From Epiperipatus broadwayi (Eukaryota; Onychophora; Udeonychophora; Euonychophora; Peripatidae), in contig JAQFVV010006203.1 of NCBI GenBank assembly GCA_028023455.1, positions 7,224,821 through 7,288,820 on the forward strand: a stretch of 64,000 nucleotides of DNA, written 5' to 3'. This document shows, piece by piece, positions 11,588-23,417 of this stretch. The notes beneath the pieces were generated by a model. The model saw only the letters and a list, made by a program, of their open reading frames with translations, was not told the DNA's origin and ran no database searches. Positions within the stretch are counted from its first letter, which is position 1; the number at the start of each line of letters is the position of its first letter. The translations under genes were made by a program, and so were the position numbers.

Positions 11588-11759
11588 TATTGAATGAGTA
11601 GGCATTAGATAGGGATTTTATGCACAAGCCTTCTGGCATTCATTGATTACTCTGGTTGGCACAGGGTGGCAATACTGTATGGAGAGTTTTGCTTTGTTTA
11701 TAAACAAATATGTGCTAGTATAAGAGATAGTGATCATGTGATGCTTAATGTTGGAGTTT

Positions 11760-12507
11760 CAAATTATAATCTCTATATGGGAGTACAATTTAAACAAATA
11801 CAGTAAAATAGTCTTGTTTTACATTGTTAATGGAATTAGAATCACTCTCTCTATTCATCTTGTATATTAAATATACAGGGAGAAAAACCTTATTGATTAA
11901 AGATAAATCTGGATTCAGTGTTGATGCTGATGACATCAGTTTATAGTTGAAAATAGAGATCTGAAGTTACATTGTATTTATTGCAATTTTAGTCATTGTA
12001 TATATATTGGTATATGATTGAAGTATAATGAAGCTTCCTGCTTAAAAAGTGCATTACTTATCATCACATATTAGTGTTAAAATTTATTATATTACATTTA
12101 TTTAAAAAATAAAAATGTTTATCTGCCTTTAGAAAAAAAAATGGCACCGTTTGCTTTTACAATTAGTGCATCTTGAATAATGTATCTTCATTATAGTATA
12201 TGTTTATCAAGATTGATTAATATAGTAGCAAAGTATTATTTAGCAGCAATCTAAAGCCTATGATGCTCCCTGTAATTCGAAATTTATGTTGTGTGAATTT
12301 AAAATAGAATTGTATTATTAATTCCAATTTCAATTGCTGCTTGTATACTGGTATATGATTGATCTCTCTTTCTCTGTATATCTATTGTTTTCTCTATCTA
12401 TCTATTTGTTTATATATTTATCCATATCTTTCCATCTATTTATACACACCCTAACACATTGATAGATAAGGTGAACATATTTTCACTATATTTATTTTAA
12501 TTACTAG
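11760..12507. other. Intron sequence, nothing recognised
   Basis: AT-rich, with a short CTAT-type low-complexity stretch near 12360-12440 before the exon acceptor. Confidence 0.4.
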
Positions 12508-12703
12508 AATAGGCCAGTCAACAGAAAATCGAGATTTATGGGTAATAGAATTTTCTCATCAACCAGGCAAGCATATTCCAGGCACACCTGAAATCAAACT
12601 TATTGGAAACATTCATGGTAATGAAGTAATTGGTCGAGAAGTTTTACTCCAGTTAATTATCCATTTTTGCCGGATGTATGAAAATGATGATGAAATTACA
12701 GAA
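12508..12703 (+). CDS. CPD: CPD exon: zinc-binding HxxE segment
   Basis: Acceptor ttactag and donor gtaagt; one base completes Ser, then 65 codons. It continues IGQSTENRDLWVIEFS, matching the 'SIGxSxExRxLWV' strand of CPD/CPN/CPM enzymes. IKLIGNIHGNEVIGRE follows, carrying the HxxE motif (His69 and Glu72 in carboxypeptidase A numbering). These two zinc ligands are the only catalytic-centre residues conserved in this repeat. The exon ends in phase 0 at DEITE and the next continues the helix into LINKNRIHI. Confidence 0.93.
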
Positions 12704-14382
12704 GTAAGTTAAATAAATTCATAAACATTTTAACAGTAAACTTTATTATTCTTCATTTAAAATGGTTATCTCTCTTTTAAGATGATACTTTACTACTTTT
12801 TTAATCATATAAATATTTTTCTGTTTTATTATTAAAGACAGCATATATATAAATAATAATAGTTGCAGTTTTGAAGTAGTTTGCGTTTGATAAGTGTATT
12901 ATGTGCTTGCGCTACAAGTCAATCCTAATGCTTTCTACATGATTCTATGAATGTGAATATTCTTAGCAGTTTTTTTCCTCATAGTTCTTTATCAATTGTG
13001 CAGTTGAAAATGAATATAAATAATATGGCAATATTTTAGAAATCTGCTGTTAGATTATAATATTCAGGATTAGAATAATTCAAAAGTTTATAATAATTTT
13101 TTTAATTTGTATTTCTAGAAAAATTTTGAAATGCCAACATATTGTTTAATTATTTCTAAACTAGTTTTTATTCTAAAATATTATATATATAAAATTGATT
13201 TATTTGTTGTACAAATAATTTCTCAGTTATCATATAACTTTCAATTCCCAAAATGGTATGGATAGGGTAGTTGGATCAAAGTGAGATTCTTTTTTTTTTT
13301 GTTTTTATTAGTTGAAATAAATACTTACATTTATAGAGATTTGATTTGCCACAGTCACTAATCTGCTAAAATGCCCTCACTATAAAATTTAATTAGAATA
13401 TAATAAAGAATTCTGATTAAATCATCAAACATCACATGATCACCATTTCCTATGCCTGTTTTAAAGAATTCTGATGTTGATTGATCAAACTTTAAGAGAA
13501 TTATCATTCCTCTCACCAATTCTCTTCGACCATACACCACATTCAATCAATTCTTTGTATACTCTTATCTTAGCCAGTTTGGTCATTAAAGTTCAGTTTT
13601 TATTCTTGAATAATTTTTTGTAATCTTACATTAGTATTTATTTGTAATTATATAAATCTTATTTACTCATAAATATCGATTATAATTTTTTTTTACTATG
13701 ATTCTTCAATTATTATTATTTTTTATTATTTGTCATCATTATTTTTTGGATGATGTTGACACAAAATCAAATTATATTGCTATTGACCTGATATGTTTTT
13801 TATTCATAATTTATGCCATATATATAGTTCACTTTTATAAGATAGAACCAAACTTACTAGGAACCTTTTTACAATTTTTTATTTTCTTTACAATTTATAT
13901 ATCTAAAAGTTTAGTTTTTTATTTGAATGATCCAAGATAATAGAATTAAACCCTTCTTTAGGTTTTCTTTAAAGTATTAAAATGTCTGTGTGTCTTCAGG
14001 TATTTAAATTAAATCTTAGAGAATTTTATATATATATAAATTATTAGTCTGTAATGATCCTCCATTCTCTTATTAGCAATTATTAACAGTTGAATTAATA
14101 GAACATTAAGAGGTACCCATTTGCTACCTAATTTATTGTTTAATATGTTTTAAAGAATTTTTGATATCATAAATGATAATGTTAGATATGAGTTTCTTTC
14201 TTTAAAAATTAGAACCAGGTGCATCTTTTAGTGAAGGAATTAAATCAGTAAATATAAAAATCCACTGTTTGTGATAGATTGTATGTTAAATCTCTATTAT
14301 TATTATTATTATTATTATTATTTATTATTTTTTCTAATCAATTTTTCCATTATTTATTTCATTAAGCTTGTTTCTGATCACT
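12704..14382. other. Intron sequence with a short retrozyme fragment
   Basis: No gene seen. At 13413-13456 a minus-oriented fragment (catcacatgatcaccattt) matches one end of the 456-bp family. A (TTA)n microsatellite is at 14298-14325. Confidence 0.45.
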
Positions 14383-14394
14383 TTTTTTTTTTCA

Positions 14395-15240
14395 AAATGC
14401 TGAATTATATTAAACCATTTTCTGACAAATCACCCAAACCAGCAAAAGCAAAAATAACTAAATCTTTGGCTTCATTTAATGCTAGATTAAATATAAAAAT
14501 CAAATTGAAATTTTTTTTACGAACACTCCTCATCATTCCAGGAAATACAAATCTTAGCAATTCTTGAACTCTTCTTCCCCAATCATTATAATACTTATCA
14601 GTTTCCAAATCAATTATAAATATAACTCCAGGAAATCTAAAATCAACAACAAACTTTCCTAATTTTGCTTGAGATCAAGTCATAAAAACTTGTTAATGTG
14701 ATCTTGTTTTAAATTAAGACTGTGTAATCCTTATAAGGTTTTGTTTTTTTTTCATTAATAACATCTAATGAAGTGAAAATATCCATAATGTCCATATGAA
14801 TAAAAAGACCATTAATAAATAAAGCAGATTCTTTAGGGTTTAAATTGTGATGATTACCAAAACTAATGACTTTGCAATAGACGGAAAATTTTGACTTCAA
14901 TCGTGCATCAATCTTAAAGCATCTAATGGTGATGCTGATAAAACTCTCTGAGCAGTCTGTCTTAAGTCTCAAAACTGCCATACTTTTAAGGCTTCTATTT
15001 AACAAATGATTTCAAAATTTATCCAACTTCCCTTTCATTTCAGGGTGAAAATTTTTTCACTATAGAAAAAATAAAATCCATATACTTCACTTTCACTATC
15101 TTCTGCATCAATTTTACTTGTAGTGTTATCATCTTTCACCAGTATTATCCATAGCTCTATACTCAGTACTTTTATAGCAAGTTCTGCTCCATATTCAGAC
15201 AATGGTATATTTCTAAAATCATTTTTCTTCATATAATGTT
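14395..15240 (-). pseudogene. UGGT: Processed pseudogene fragment of UDP-glucose:glycoprotein glucosyltransferase
   Basis: Minus-strand frames, in order, track about 270 residues of the N-terminal part of UGGT, the endoplasmic-reticulum sensor that re-glucosylates misfolded glycoproteins. From 15232 they read IPLSEYGAELAIK, SEVYGFYFF, EALKVWQF, then DALRLMHD and SQNFPSIAKSL in a shifted frame. After another shift come NPKESALFINGLFIHMDIMD and IFTSLDVINE. Finally VVDFRFPG, LETDKYYNDWG and RRVQELLRFVFPGMMRSVRK are followed by FNLIFIF. All blocks lie in the order of the real protein with no introns between them. Several frameshifts and at least two stops (after MHD and VWQF) break it. A 12-13-base A-run (minus strand) at 14382-14394 ends it, suggesting reverse transcription primed on an A-run. 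Copied into the CPD intron in antisense; not functional. Confidence 0.82.
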
Positions 15241-18200
15241 ATAAATAAGGAGTCAGTATGTAAATAAATAAAATAATTTTGCAACTAGTACTCAGAAAAG
15301 CAATTAACTGGATTTTTTATTTCATCTTTTGAAGAGCCAATTATTGAGATGCTGCTATAAAAGATGTTAAAAACATAATGGTAAATAGTATCAAACTATC
15401 ACACATCATAATCAAGTATGCTGCAATATCTATTGCCATGTTATTTTCTCTTGTCTTCGAATAGAAAACTAAACATCACCTATAATCAGAATTTCCAGAT
15501 AGCTAATATACCATTATGATAATGCAATAGTCACATAATCAAAGGACATATTTATGAAGATGAGATTATAAATTGTCAACATTTAAAATTAATAGTCCAT
15601 TTGCATGCCTGTTTTTTAAAAGAAGGATGATTGAAATCAATATTAGAGAGTAAGTTTGATTAAGCCAATTGCTTTTAATACAGTTATGAGTATGTTTAAG
15701 AATACTTTTAGACAATATTAACTGAAGATGTTTAGATCTCTAGTTATCATGTATATAGAGGCCTTTTTGTTGTTATCTTAGAATTTGATGAATATGTAAT
15801 CTCATGATAAAATTATGAATTTATAAATAAATTATTTACCTATTGCTTTTTTTGTTGACAGGATTATCTCCAACTTTATTATAATTCCATATATGAGATA
15901 ATAGCTTCACAGCTATGCTTATGATATTCATTAATTTTATTCACACTGCTTTGGTTATATACATTCTTTTTGATTGAAATATTACACATTTAGAAATCAG
16001 GATGACACTTTAAAAATTAATTTGTTTGTTTATGTTTAAAACATTATTTGATATATTTTGCAATATAAAATTCTTCTTCTAATTTTCTCAGGGTAAAATT
16101 TACTCCCTATTTGTTGATGTATCTTTGTTGTAAATTTCCTTTGTTTTTTCCAACAAAGGTAATTTACAACAGCTTTTGAATAGTTTTAGTTTTGAAATTT
16201 TAGACATGAAAGTATAAAATGAATCAATGGTTTTCAAAAATGGAAAAAAATTAAATGATTATATTTACATATACATAGTTATGTAATTAATAAATTACAG
16301 ATCTTATTACATTAATTCTAACATCTCAATATTAACATACAGTAAATGTTAAAATTTCGCAAATGTTAATACATGTAATAAAAAAAATGGAAGTGAATAA
16401 TATAAAATTTCACACTTATTCCAAGATTCATAAGATTGGCCTATATAATTGAATTTAGATATAAAAGATAAGATGACCACTCTTATCTTTTAAAAGAGTG
16501 TACCTTGTGCTTTGAATCGAGAGTTTCCTAACATTCAACAAAAACCACAATGATTGAATATAACATTACAGCACATGTAAGTCCACCCTAAACTATGAGA
16601 AAGTATATAATAGTCAAATTCTTAATTGTGAACTATAACAATACAAGACTCACAGGGTCAGGAATAGAAAGAGCTTAAATGCACACATCCATAATATTAT
16701 ACACGTAAATATTGGAATATTGCTGAAGTATAATTTTTAACTGAATTCAAATGCATTCCAAAATCTGTCAGCAGGTAAAAGTTTTTAGATTACAATTTTT
16801 GCTGAATTATTTTACTGATTGTATAACTACATAAAGCCCAAATAATGAAGTATAAACTAATTTTACACTGGCTTATCAACAAAATTAATGCAGGTTTATA
16901 TTAACTTTTGTTTGATTCTGTAATTCTATCATTTTGTAAGGCAATCTGTTGCCTCAATTTGATAGTACTAAAAATATTAGATACAAAATATTGAATCTCT
17001 TCTATCTCCAAGACCCATATATCTCCAATAATTCTTTTAAACTGGCAGACTCAAGAGCTGAAAGTCTATGGATCTATCACTTCCAAAGCTCATATATTAT
17101 TTGACATTCTGAATAATTAACTATTTTACTAAAAAGAGGCAAAAAATAAAATTTTAATAACAACAAAAACAAATAACCTATAAAATTTGGATGTTAGAAT
17201 AAGTTATTTTAAGAGGATCACAGATAATTATTACCTTACGATGATTAAGTATTATTACTTGGTTATAATATTCTGTAGACGCCTTAACATGTATATTTTT
17301 ATTTAGGCTATTAGAGGCACTCTTCATCTGACTTTTCTAACCTAACATCCAATTTCATCTTCCAAAAGAAAAAAAAAAATCAACTACAAAAAATTTGCAT
17401 TTATTTTAATTAAAAAACAAAAAATGAGTCAGTAGATTTTCTCAATTCTAACAATTAATAGATTCTCAAAAGTTATTATATATATTTTTTTAAAAAAACA
17501 ACACTTTAAACAGCTATAACAATATCTTGCAATAGTTATTTCAGTATTAAAATGTTATTTTAAAATTGTTTGAATATCATTTCAGTATTAAAATGTTATT
17601 TTAAAATTGTTTGAATATCATTAGAAACACAAACTAGCAACTCTAATTTATGGGTTTTGATAGGTTAATTTGCACATATCATAAGCTGTAAAGTCTACAG
17701 TCCATTGTTACGCATTGGATTGTAATCCCATTAATTACACCATAAAAACTTTTAATGTGAAATTAGTTTCAGAACTGCATTTGAATTTGCGTGTTCAAAT
17801 TTATTCTAAAAATGGCTTTTAAATACACAGTCTATATGATATTATCTTGTTATGATGTTTAAACCTGGGTCAATTCTTTACTCTTAAATTTATAATTTGT
17901 TATAATCACTGTTAATTACTTATAAAATCACATGATATTTGTCTAGTCAAGTAATAGGTTAAGCATAACTGTTCCATTTAATTAATCAAACTAATTTCAG
18001 CAAAAAATCAATACATAAAAATTTAGCTCTTGAATCCAATAACCCATTGTACTAAACCACAGAGGGTATAGATATCTCTCTTTCAACAAAAGAAGCCAGA
18101 AAATTATAACATTACTGGCAATGCAGAAGTGCGGGTAATTAAAAATTGATTATAAGAAGTCTAACTGTTCTACCACTTAGTATCTACAGGTATTAGTCAG

Positions 18201-18465
18201 TCCTCATGTTATAGTTTCTGTAATTGTAAGAAAGATGACACTAGTATTGTATTAAGGTGAGTAAAGAGGAAGTCAGTATTCTACACGTTTACTGCTTTGA
18301 AAGAAATTTTATAAGACGGGGAGGGAGGGTAAGAGGGAGGGATGCTAAATTTAATAATTAATTTCAAATAAAAACAAAAATCTAATGTATCATTATTTAA
18401 ATTATCATAATGTTTATTACTATTGTTTTTATTATAGATTTTATATATTTTTTAAACTTTTATAG
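15241..18465. other. Intron sequence with small repeats
   Basis: No gene supported. It contains a perfect-arm hairpin at 16127-16171 (gttgtaaatt...tttacaac with loop ttttttcc) and a 41-bp tandem duplication at 17540-17621. The rest is AT-rich. Confidence 0.45.
17540..17621. repeat. Tandem duplication, 41 bp x 2
   Basis: The 41-bp unit starting ttcagtattaaaatg at 17540 repeats exactly at 17581. Confidence 0.9.
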
Positions 18466-18598
18466 TTGATCAACAAAAATAGGATTCATATTTTGGCTTC
18501 ATTTAATCCTGATGGTGCAGCCAAGGCTAAAGAAAGCTGTGAAAAGCAGGATGCACTTTATAATACCAATCACATAGATTTGGAAACAGATTACCAAG
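18466..18598 (+). CDS. CPD: CPD exon: substrate-binding strand, Arg lost
   Basis: Acceptor tatag, donor gtgaaa; 44 codons plus one base. It encodes INKNRIHILASFNPDGAAKA, the family block 'RIHIxPSxNPDGFExA'. NTNHIDLETDYQ follows where active relatives have 'NxxGxDLNRNFPD'. The Asn-Arg pair (Asn144/Arg145, substrate carboxylate binding) is replaced by Glu-Thr. An open frame continues past the donor, but the family alignment and the phase of the next exon support splicing at 18599. Confidence 0.88.
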
Positions 18599-19139
18599 GT
18601 GAAAGATGTATTTCTAGTATTTATTGCTTTAATGTTTTTTTTTTTTCAAAATTGGCTCAAAGATTACTTTGAGGTTAAATTATTATTTACTTTTAAACAA
18701 TTTCTGTGTTTTCTTTATATAATTTTTGTAATCACATCTTATAATATTGAAATATCTCTTTACAAAATTAATATTATTGTTCAAAATGAAATACGTTTTC
18801 TCATCAGTGATCTGCTTATTAATTTCTTTAAACAGAAAACATCAATACATTTTTTAAATCAATAAACAACAAACATAGCTGTTTGTTTCATATCTATAGA
18901 ATTAGGACTTTTTAAAAATGTTTAGGAATACTAGAGGTTTCAAATTGGTTAAAATCATTTTAGGAGCTGTAAAAACCACATCCTGAGTTCAAGGTCATTG
19001 AATCTTTTTTCTGCCACAATCTTCAGAGATGAATAACAGCATTTTGTCATCTGTTTAGAAATTTAAAGTTGAAACATAGTTTAGGCCTATCCTGTAGAAA
19101 ACTTCTTAGATTGTTTTAAATCTATACTATTGATCATTT

Positions 19140-19625
19140 AATAAGAGTACCAAACTGCCACCAAGTGCAAACTTTCATAATCAATGGAAACAGGAAGGTT
19201 TGTGCATAAAATGCCTATCTAGTTCTTACTCATCTAACACCAGCAGACTAATTTCTAGCTTGTGGATTTCATCAGTGAGGCACTTTGGATTTCAGAGTAC
19301 TGCACCTAGATCTTAGGATCTAATGCAACCCTCCAGAAGCTATCTTTTACCTATTTAGTTAACTATAGAAGTCCAAATTGAAAATATAATGTTCACAACC
19401 CAAGCTCATTTGTTTTTATAGTCATATAGATCTGAACTTAGGTCAGCATCTATACATTTTAGTGTGTTTGATTTTTCAAAAACTACAGTCACTACTGTCC
19501 CATGGACAGATAGATATAAAACTATTAAAACATCACATGATCACCATTTCATGCGCGTACACATACTGTTAATAAGAGTACCAAACTCTTCATACAGTAG
19601 TACCACCAAGTGCAAACCTTTGTAA
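19140..19625 (-). mobile_element. Retrozyme-family copy L2 (old, one unit plus terminal repeat)
   Basis: One unit in minus orientation. Its first ~60 bp (aataagagtaccaaact, 19140) recurs at 19571 as expected for a tandem or circular template. A 15-16-bp deletion in the first end explains the 431-bp spacing. It is the most diverged of the main copies. The hammerhead (about 19243-19281, minus) keeps CTGATGA and TTAGTC, but stem II is degraded and GAAAC is GAAAT. Predicted inactive. Confidence 0.75.
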
Positions 19626-20247
19626 TTTTGATTCAAAAATATTTGCCAAGATGTGCTTATTATTAGTTATGTGATAAGTAGATGATTTTATATTTTCAGG
19701 TTGACATTTACTTAATATATTCAGAAGTGTTAAAGATTAGAAAATAAAGAAAGATTGTAAAACAGAATTGCTATATGGATAATTAAAGAATAGAAATTGA
19801 TTTCATAATCTCTTGTCACAGATAGTGCAGAGATATTTATGAGAAGTTTGACTCTGTACTAGCCTAAGTGATTGAAGACAATGAAAGAAAGAATATTATA
19901 AATATTAGTAATAATGTCTTTTATCTCATGTTGATGCCACAAAATTTTAATCTACTGCTGGATAAGAGAAAACAAATGCTATGCTTCTCAGATTAGTTTA
20001 TTGCAGTTTACTGAAACGATCAGATGATATTATTGGATAATGTTACTAATTGCAAAATTATAAGCAGAACTTTTAAGTCACTCATTCTGCATTTTGGGCA
20101 AGCTTATATCAATCACAGATTTAAAATACTTTTTTGTAATTATGTAAATTATAATTAATTTACATAGTAAGTATTATTTTAGCTTTAATTTTTCGGAATT
20201 ATTTTTGAAAATTAAAATTTTAATTATGAGAAATAATATTTTTTCAG

Positions 20248-20391
20248 TTATGTCACATAATGATGGCACACCATCCCAGAAGGAAACTCTTGCCTTGAAG
20301 AAGTGGATGTCTGAGATACCATTTGTTTTATCTCTCACATTATTTACTGGAGCTATGGTTACTGTTTACCCATACAATTCTAAAAATTTAG
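20248..20391 (+). CDS. CPD: CPD exon: second zinc-ligand strand, His replaced by Phe
   Basis: Acceptor ttttttcag, donor ggtaaaaa; two bases, 47 codons, one base. The helix TLALKKWMSEIPFVLSL is followed by TLFTGAMVTVYPYN. Active members read 'SANLHGGxxVxNYPYD' here, so the third zinc ligand (His196) is Phe and the first Gly of the pair is Thr. With the DLETDYQ change this argues strongly that the repeat cannot bind zinc normally. Confidence 0.9.
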
Positions 20392-20488
20392 GTAAAAAAC
20401 TTGATTTTACATTAAATGTAAATTTTCTTGGATAGTTATTATTATTTATCATGCTGTTTTAATTTTTTTTTTTTTTTTTTTACATTAG

Positions 20489-20605
20489 AATCTGCACATC
20501 ATCTGACTCCTGATGAATCTGTTTTTAATCATCTTGCTTTGGTGTATTCTCATAATCATCCATACATGCCCTTGAATATTTACAGCTGTCAGCATAATGA
20601 AAATG
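20489..20605 (+). CDS. CPD: CPD exon: 'Pxxxxxxx(L/I)AxxY' helix
   Basis: Acceptor tacattag after a long T-run, donor ggtaaatt; two bases, 38 codons, one base. It encodes HHLTPDESVFNHLALVYSH, aligning to the family's 'S.TPDDxxFxxLAxxYSxxH' helix, then a shorter substrate-loop segment ending in NIYSCQHNEN. The intron to the previous exon is only 97 bp, one of two compact introns here. Confidence 0.9.
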
Positions 20606-21480
20606 GTAAATTTTATTATTTTTTAAGCAACACATTCTATAAAAATGTCAAAAATTTACACATAGTATAAAATAGATTGTGTAAAAAATATAAAACCCTT
20701 AAAGTATATTTAAGAACTTAATAGAAGGAAGGTATATAAAACCAATTACATTAATTACAACAAACATAATTATATGAATATATATAAAACATCAATTAAT
20801 TTAACTAATAATTGGCCAATGATAAATGAATGAAATATTATTTAGTATACATTTATACAGTGAGTTTTTCTGCCTTGTACATATTGTAATATTATTACAA
20901 TAGGTTATAGTTAATTTTATATAAAAGAGATGGATGTTGCTATGTATGCAATGTAGATTATAGTGAGGGCAGATCAAGGAATTAATGATTAGAAATGATA
21001 AGGAAGCAGTAGATTAGAAAGTCCAGAAGGTGGAAGAAAATGTTATAGGTGAAGCAGGGAAAGTAAACTATGAGATAGTCTCGATAGAGGACTTGCTAAT
21101 TAAAGGATTTGGAAATATAATTGCAAGGGAAAATAGAAATAGGTACATAACAATATGTTTGCTTGGAGCTATAGTTAGAGATGTTACAGATATGCTCATA
21201 GTCTATATCTGATGATGGTAATAATGGCCTATGTATATATGTCTAAATATTAGTAGTTTTAATAAGAATTATTTACGTAATTAAACCATGCAAATTACTA
21301 ATTAGAAGCTGATATTGCCCAACTAAAATTGTCATCTAGTAATATAGTATTTGTCTCATCACTTTTAAACCAAATACTAATATTTGTAACATGATTTCAA
21401 TTGGAAATGCCAATTTCTAATTAATACTTTACTTGTTTTATCATAGCTGAAATCAATCTGAAAAATATTTTGAGAATTTT
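20606..21480. other. Intron sequence, nothing recognised
   Basis: No repeat or gene supported. A 60-codon open frame at 21030-21212 has no recognisable features. Confidence 0.35.
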
Positions 21481-22310
21481 TTAAATGAATAAAATTTACA
21501 TTTAAAAGCATATGTAAATTAATGGAATAAATCAGTTCTCCCAGGCTATGAATAAATAACATTATTGACCACGGATCAAGAATATAATGGAACCACCTAT
21601 TCTTTAAGCCTTTGATGTTTATAAGTTTACCCCTATCAACATTAATGAAATTCAGAATAAATTTAATATACTAGCCAGGTGAAAATATGACATTAATAAT
21701 TAATAATCAATTATATAAGAAAATTGGCTAAATCTCACTTTTAATAATCTTTTTTTAATAGTCAAACTGAAGTTAAAAATTATAAACATCAAATTAGCAT
21801 AAATCAATAGATATGTATTTAACGGAGTAAAGCATTCTCTCCTTATGTTATGAATGAATAACAATTGCAAAGGGTCAAAAATGGAATAAATTCATCTATT
21901 CTTTAAACTATTGATATTTATAAGCTTATAACTTGTCATCATTGATACCAAACTCAATATATTAGCCAGATAAAAACATATTAATAATTACTAAACTAAT
22001 AATCAGTTATATAAGGATTGCAGCAGAATCTCATTCTTAATAATCTTATTTTAATAATAGCATAGCTCAACATATTTATAATTAATGGGCTATGAATAAA
22101 GAGCACTCTGTTGCAAAAGAGTTAATATATTAGGATGGAGCCATCTATTCTTTGAGCTTTTGAAGGTTATAAACTCATTCTTGCCAATATTAATGGAAAT
22201 TCAAAATGAACTCAGTATATCAACCAAATGAAACATACGATCAGTAATTCTTAAACTAATAATCTAATTCACAAAAATGGAGATTTTTAATCATTTTAAT
22301 AATCAAACAT
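21480..22310. repeat. Three degenerate tandem copies, ~290 bp each
   Basis: Copies near 21480-21770, 21775-22060 and 22070-22310 share the ordered phrases: 'gaataaataac..tt..aa..gtcaa', 'ccatctattctttaa.c.tttga', 'ttataa..tta', 'aaactcaatatatta.cca' and 'taataatcaattatataag'. They are diverged from each other, so the array is old. No coding content. Confidence 0.7.
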
Positions 22311-22795
22311 GTTTATGCATACAAATATAAGGTCTGACAATTATTTTTTAAATTAAAAATAGCATTAAAACATACCACAATTATTACTGATACCTTTATT
22401 TAAGTTTTTTTAAGTTGGTAAACTTATGCCTATTATCAATCATTATGTAGTTGTTGACAATAAATTCTTCCACAATAGTACAATAATTCTGTCAAACTAT
22501 ATTTCTGAAAGATTCACTTCCTAAGAAATGTTGGTTAATCATTCAAGCATGAGAATTCTATCTTACCATTGAAGAATTAAAAAAAAAAGCTATGTTTTTA
22601 ATTTTGAATAAATTTCATTGAATTTGATTTGTAAAATTTTTGATTAATAATAAAAGGTGGCATAGTTAGTATAAATCACTTATATTTGATAAAATACTAA
22701 ATATCCTGAATATGCCTGAGTACTAATTACATTAAGAATATGATAGGCTACTATTGATGTTGATCAAGGGGCATTTCTTTATCATAATATTGTGT

Positions 22796-23417
22796 ATTAA
22801 ATATCATCTTTACTGTTGTTATATGCTGACAAGCCAAGATCAACTTCTAGCAATCATGTGAATGACATTCTGGCTTTTATTCGAATTTTAATTGTAATGT
22901 ACAAGAATAGTTTGTGATTGCTTCCTCAACATAGTTTGAAATGATATAATGATTGTGTTGTACCTTAGTTTACCTTCAACCAATGAAATTGTCCAGATTC
23001 CATCTTATTTAGTTCGGATGAACAATGGATATATGAATAGATAAGATGCATCACATAGCAGAAGTAAGTCAATAAGTGATGGTGTTCAGTGAATTCAATT
23101 GCTGTCAATTAAATATCATCTTTACTGTTGTTATATGCTGACAAGCCAAGATCAACTTCCAGAAATCATGTGAATGACATTCTGGCTTTTATTCGAATTT
23201 TAATTATAATGTACAAGAGTAGTTTGTGATTGCTTCCTCAACATAGTTTGTAATGATGTAATGATTGTGTTGTTCCTTAGTTTACCTTCAACCAATGAAA
23301 TTGTCCAGATTCCATCTTATTTAGTTCGGATGACCAATGGATATATGAATAGATAAGATGCATCGCATAGCAGAAGTAAGTCAATAAGTGTGGTGTTCAG
23401 TGAATTCAATTGCTGTC
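22796..23417. repeat. Near-identical tandem duplication, 312 bp x 2
   Basis: The unit starting attaaatatcatc at 22796 repeats at 23108 with only a few substitutions, so the duplication is recent. The flanking unit continues at 23418-23640 as a larger dispersed repeat whose homologue is at 35440-35960. Confidence 0.9.

Larger units (their letters stand above)
9995..11746. mobile_element. Retrozyme-like insertion L1: palindrome of tandem ~457-bp hammerhead units
   Basis: Two tandem units lie on the minus strand (9995-10726, about 1.6 units) and join head-to-head to about 2.2 tandem units on the plus strand (10727-11746). The minus units repeat every 458 bp and the plus units every 456 bp, measured between cleavage sites. 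The insertion is flanked by aatgttggagttt at 9982-9994 and 11747-11759, a target-site duplication (the last few bases may overlap element ends). Each unit carries one hammerhead motif. Tandem units of a few hundred bp with type I hammerheads are the signature of retrozymes, which spread as circular RNA using another element's reverse transcriptase. No coding capacity for mobility. Confidence 0.8.

Noticed and set aside
14405-15232. Three consecutive minus-strand ORFs as independent genes
   Set aside because: They are frame-shifted parts of one UGGT-like pseudogene.
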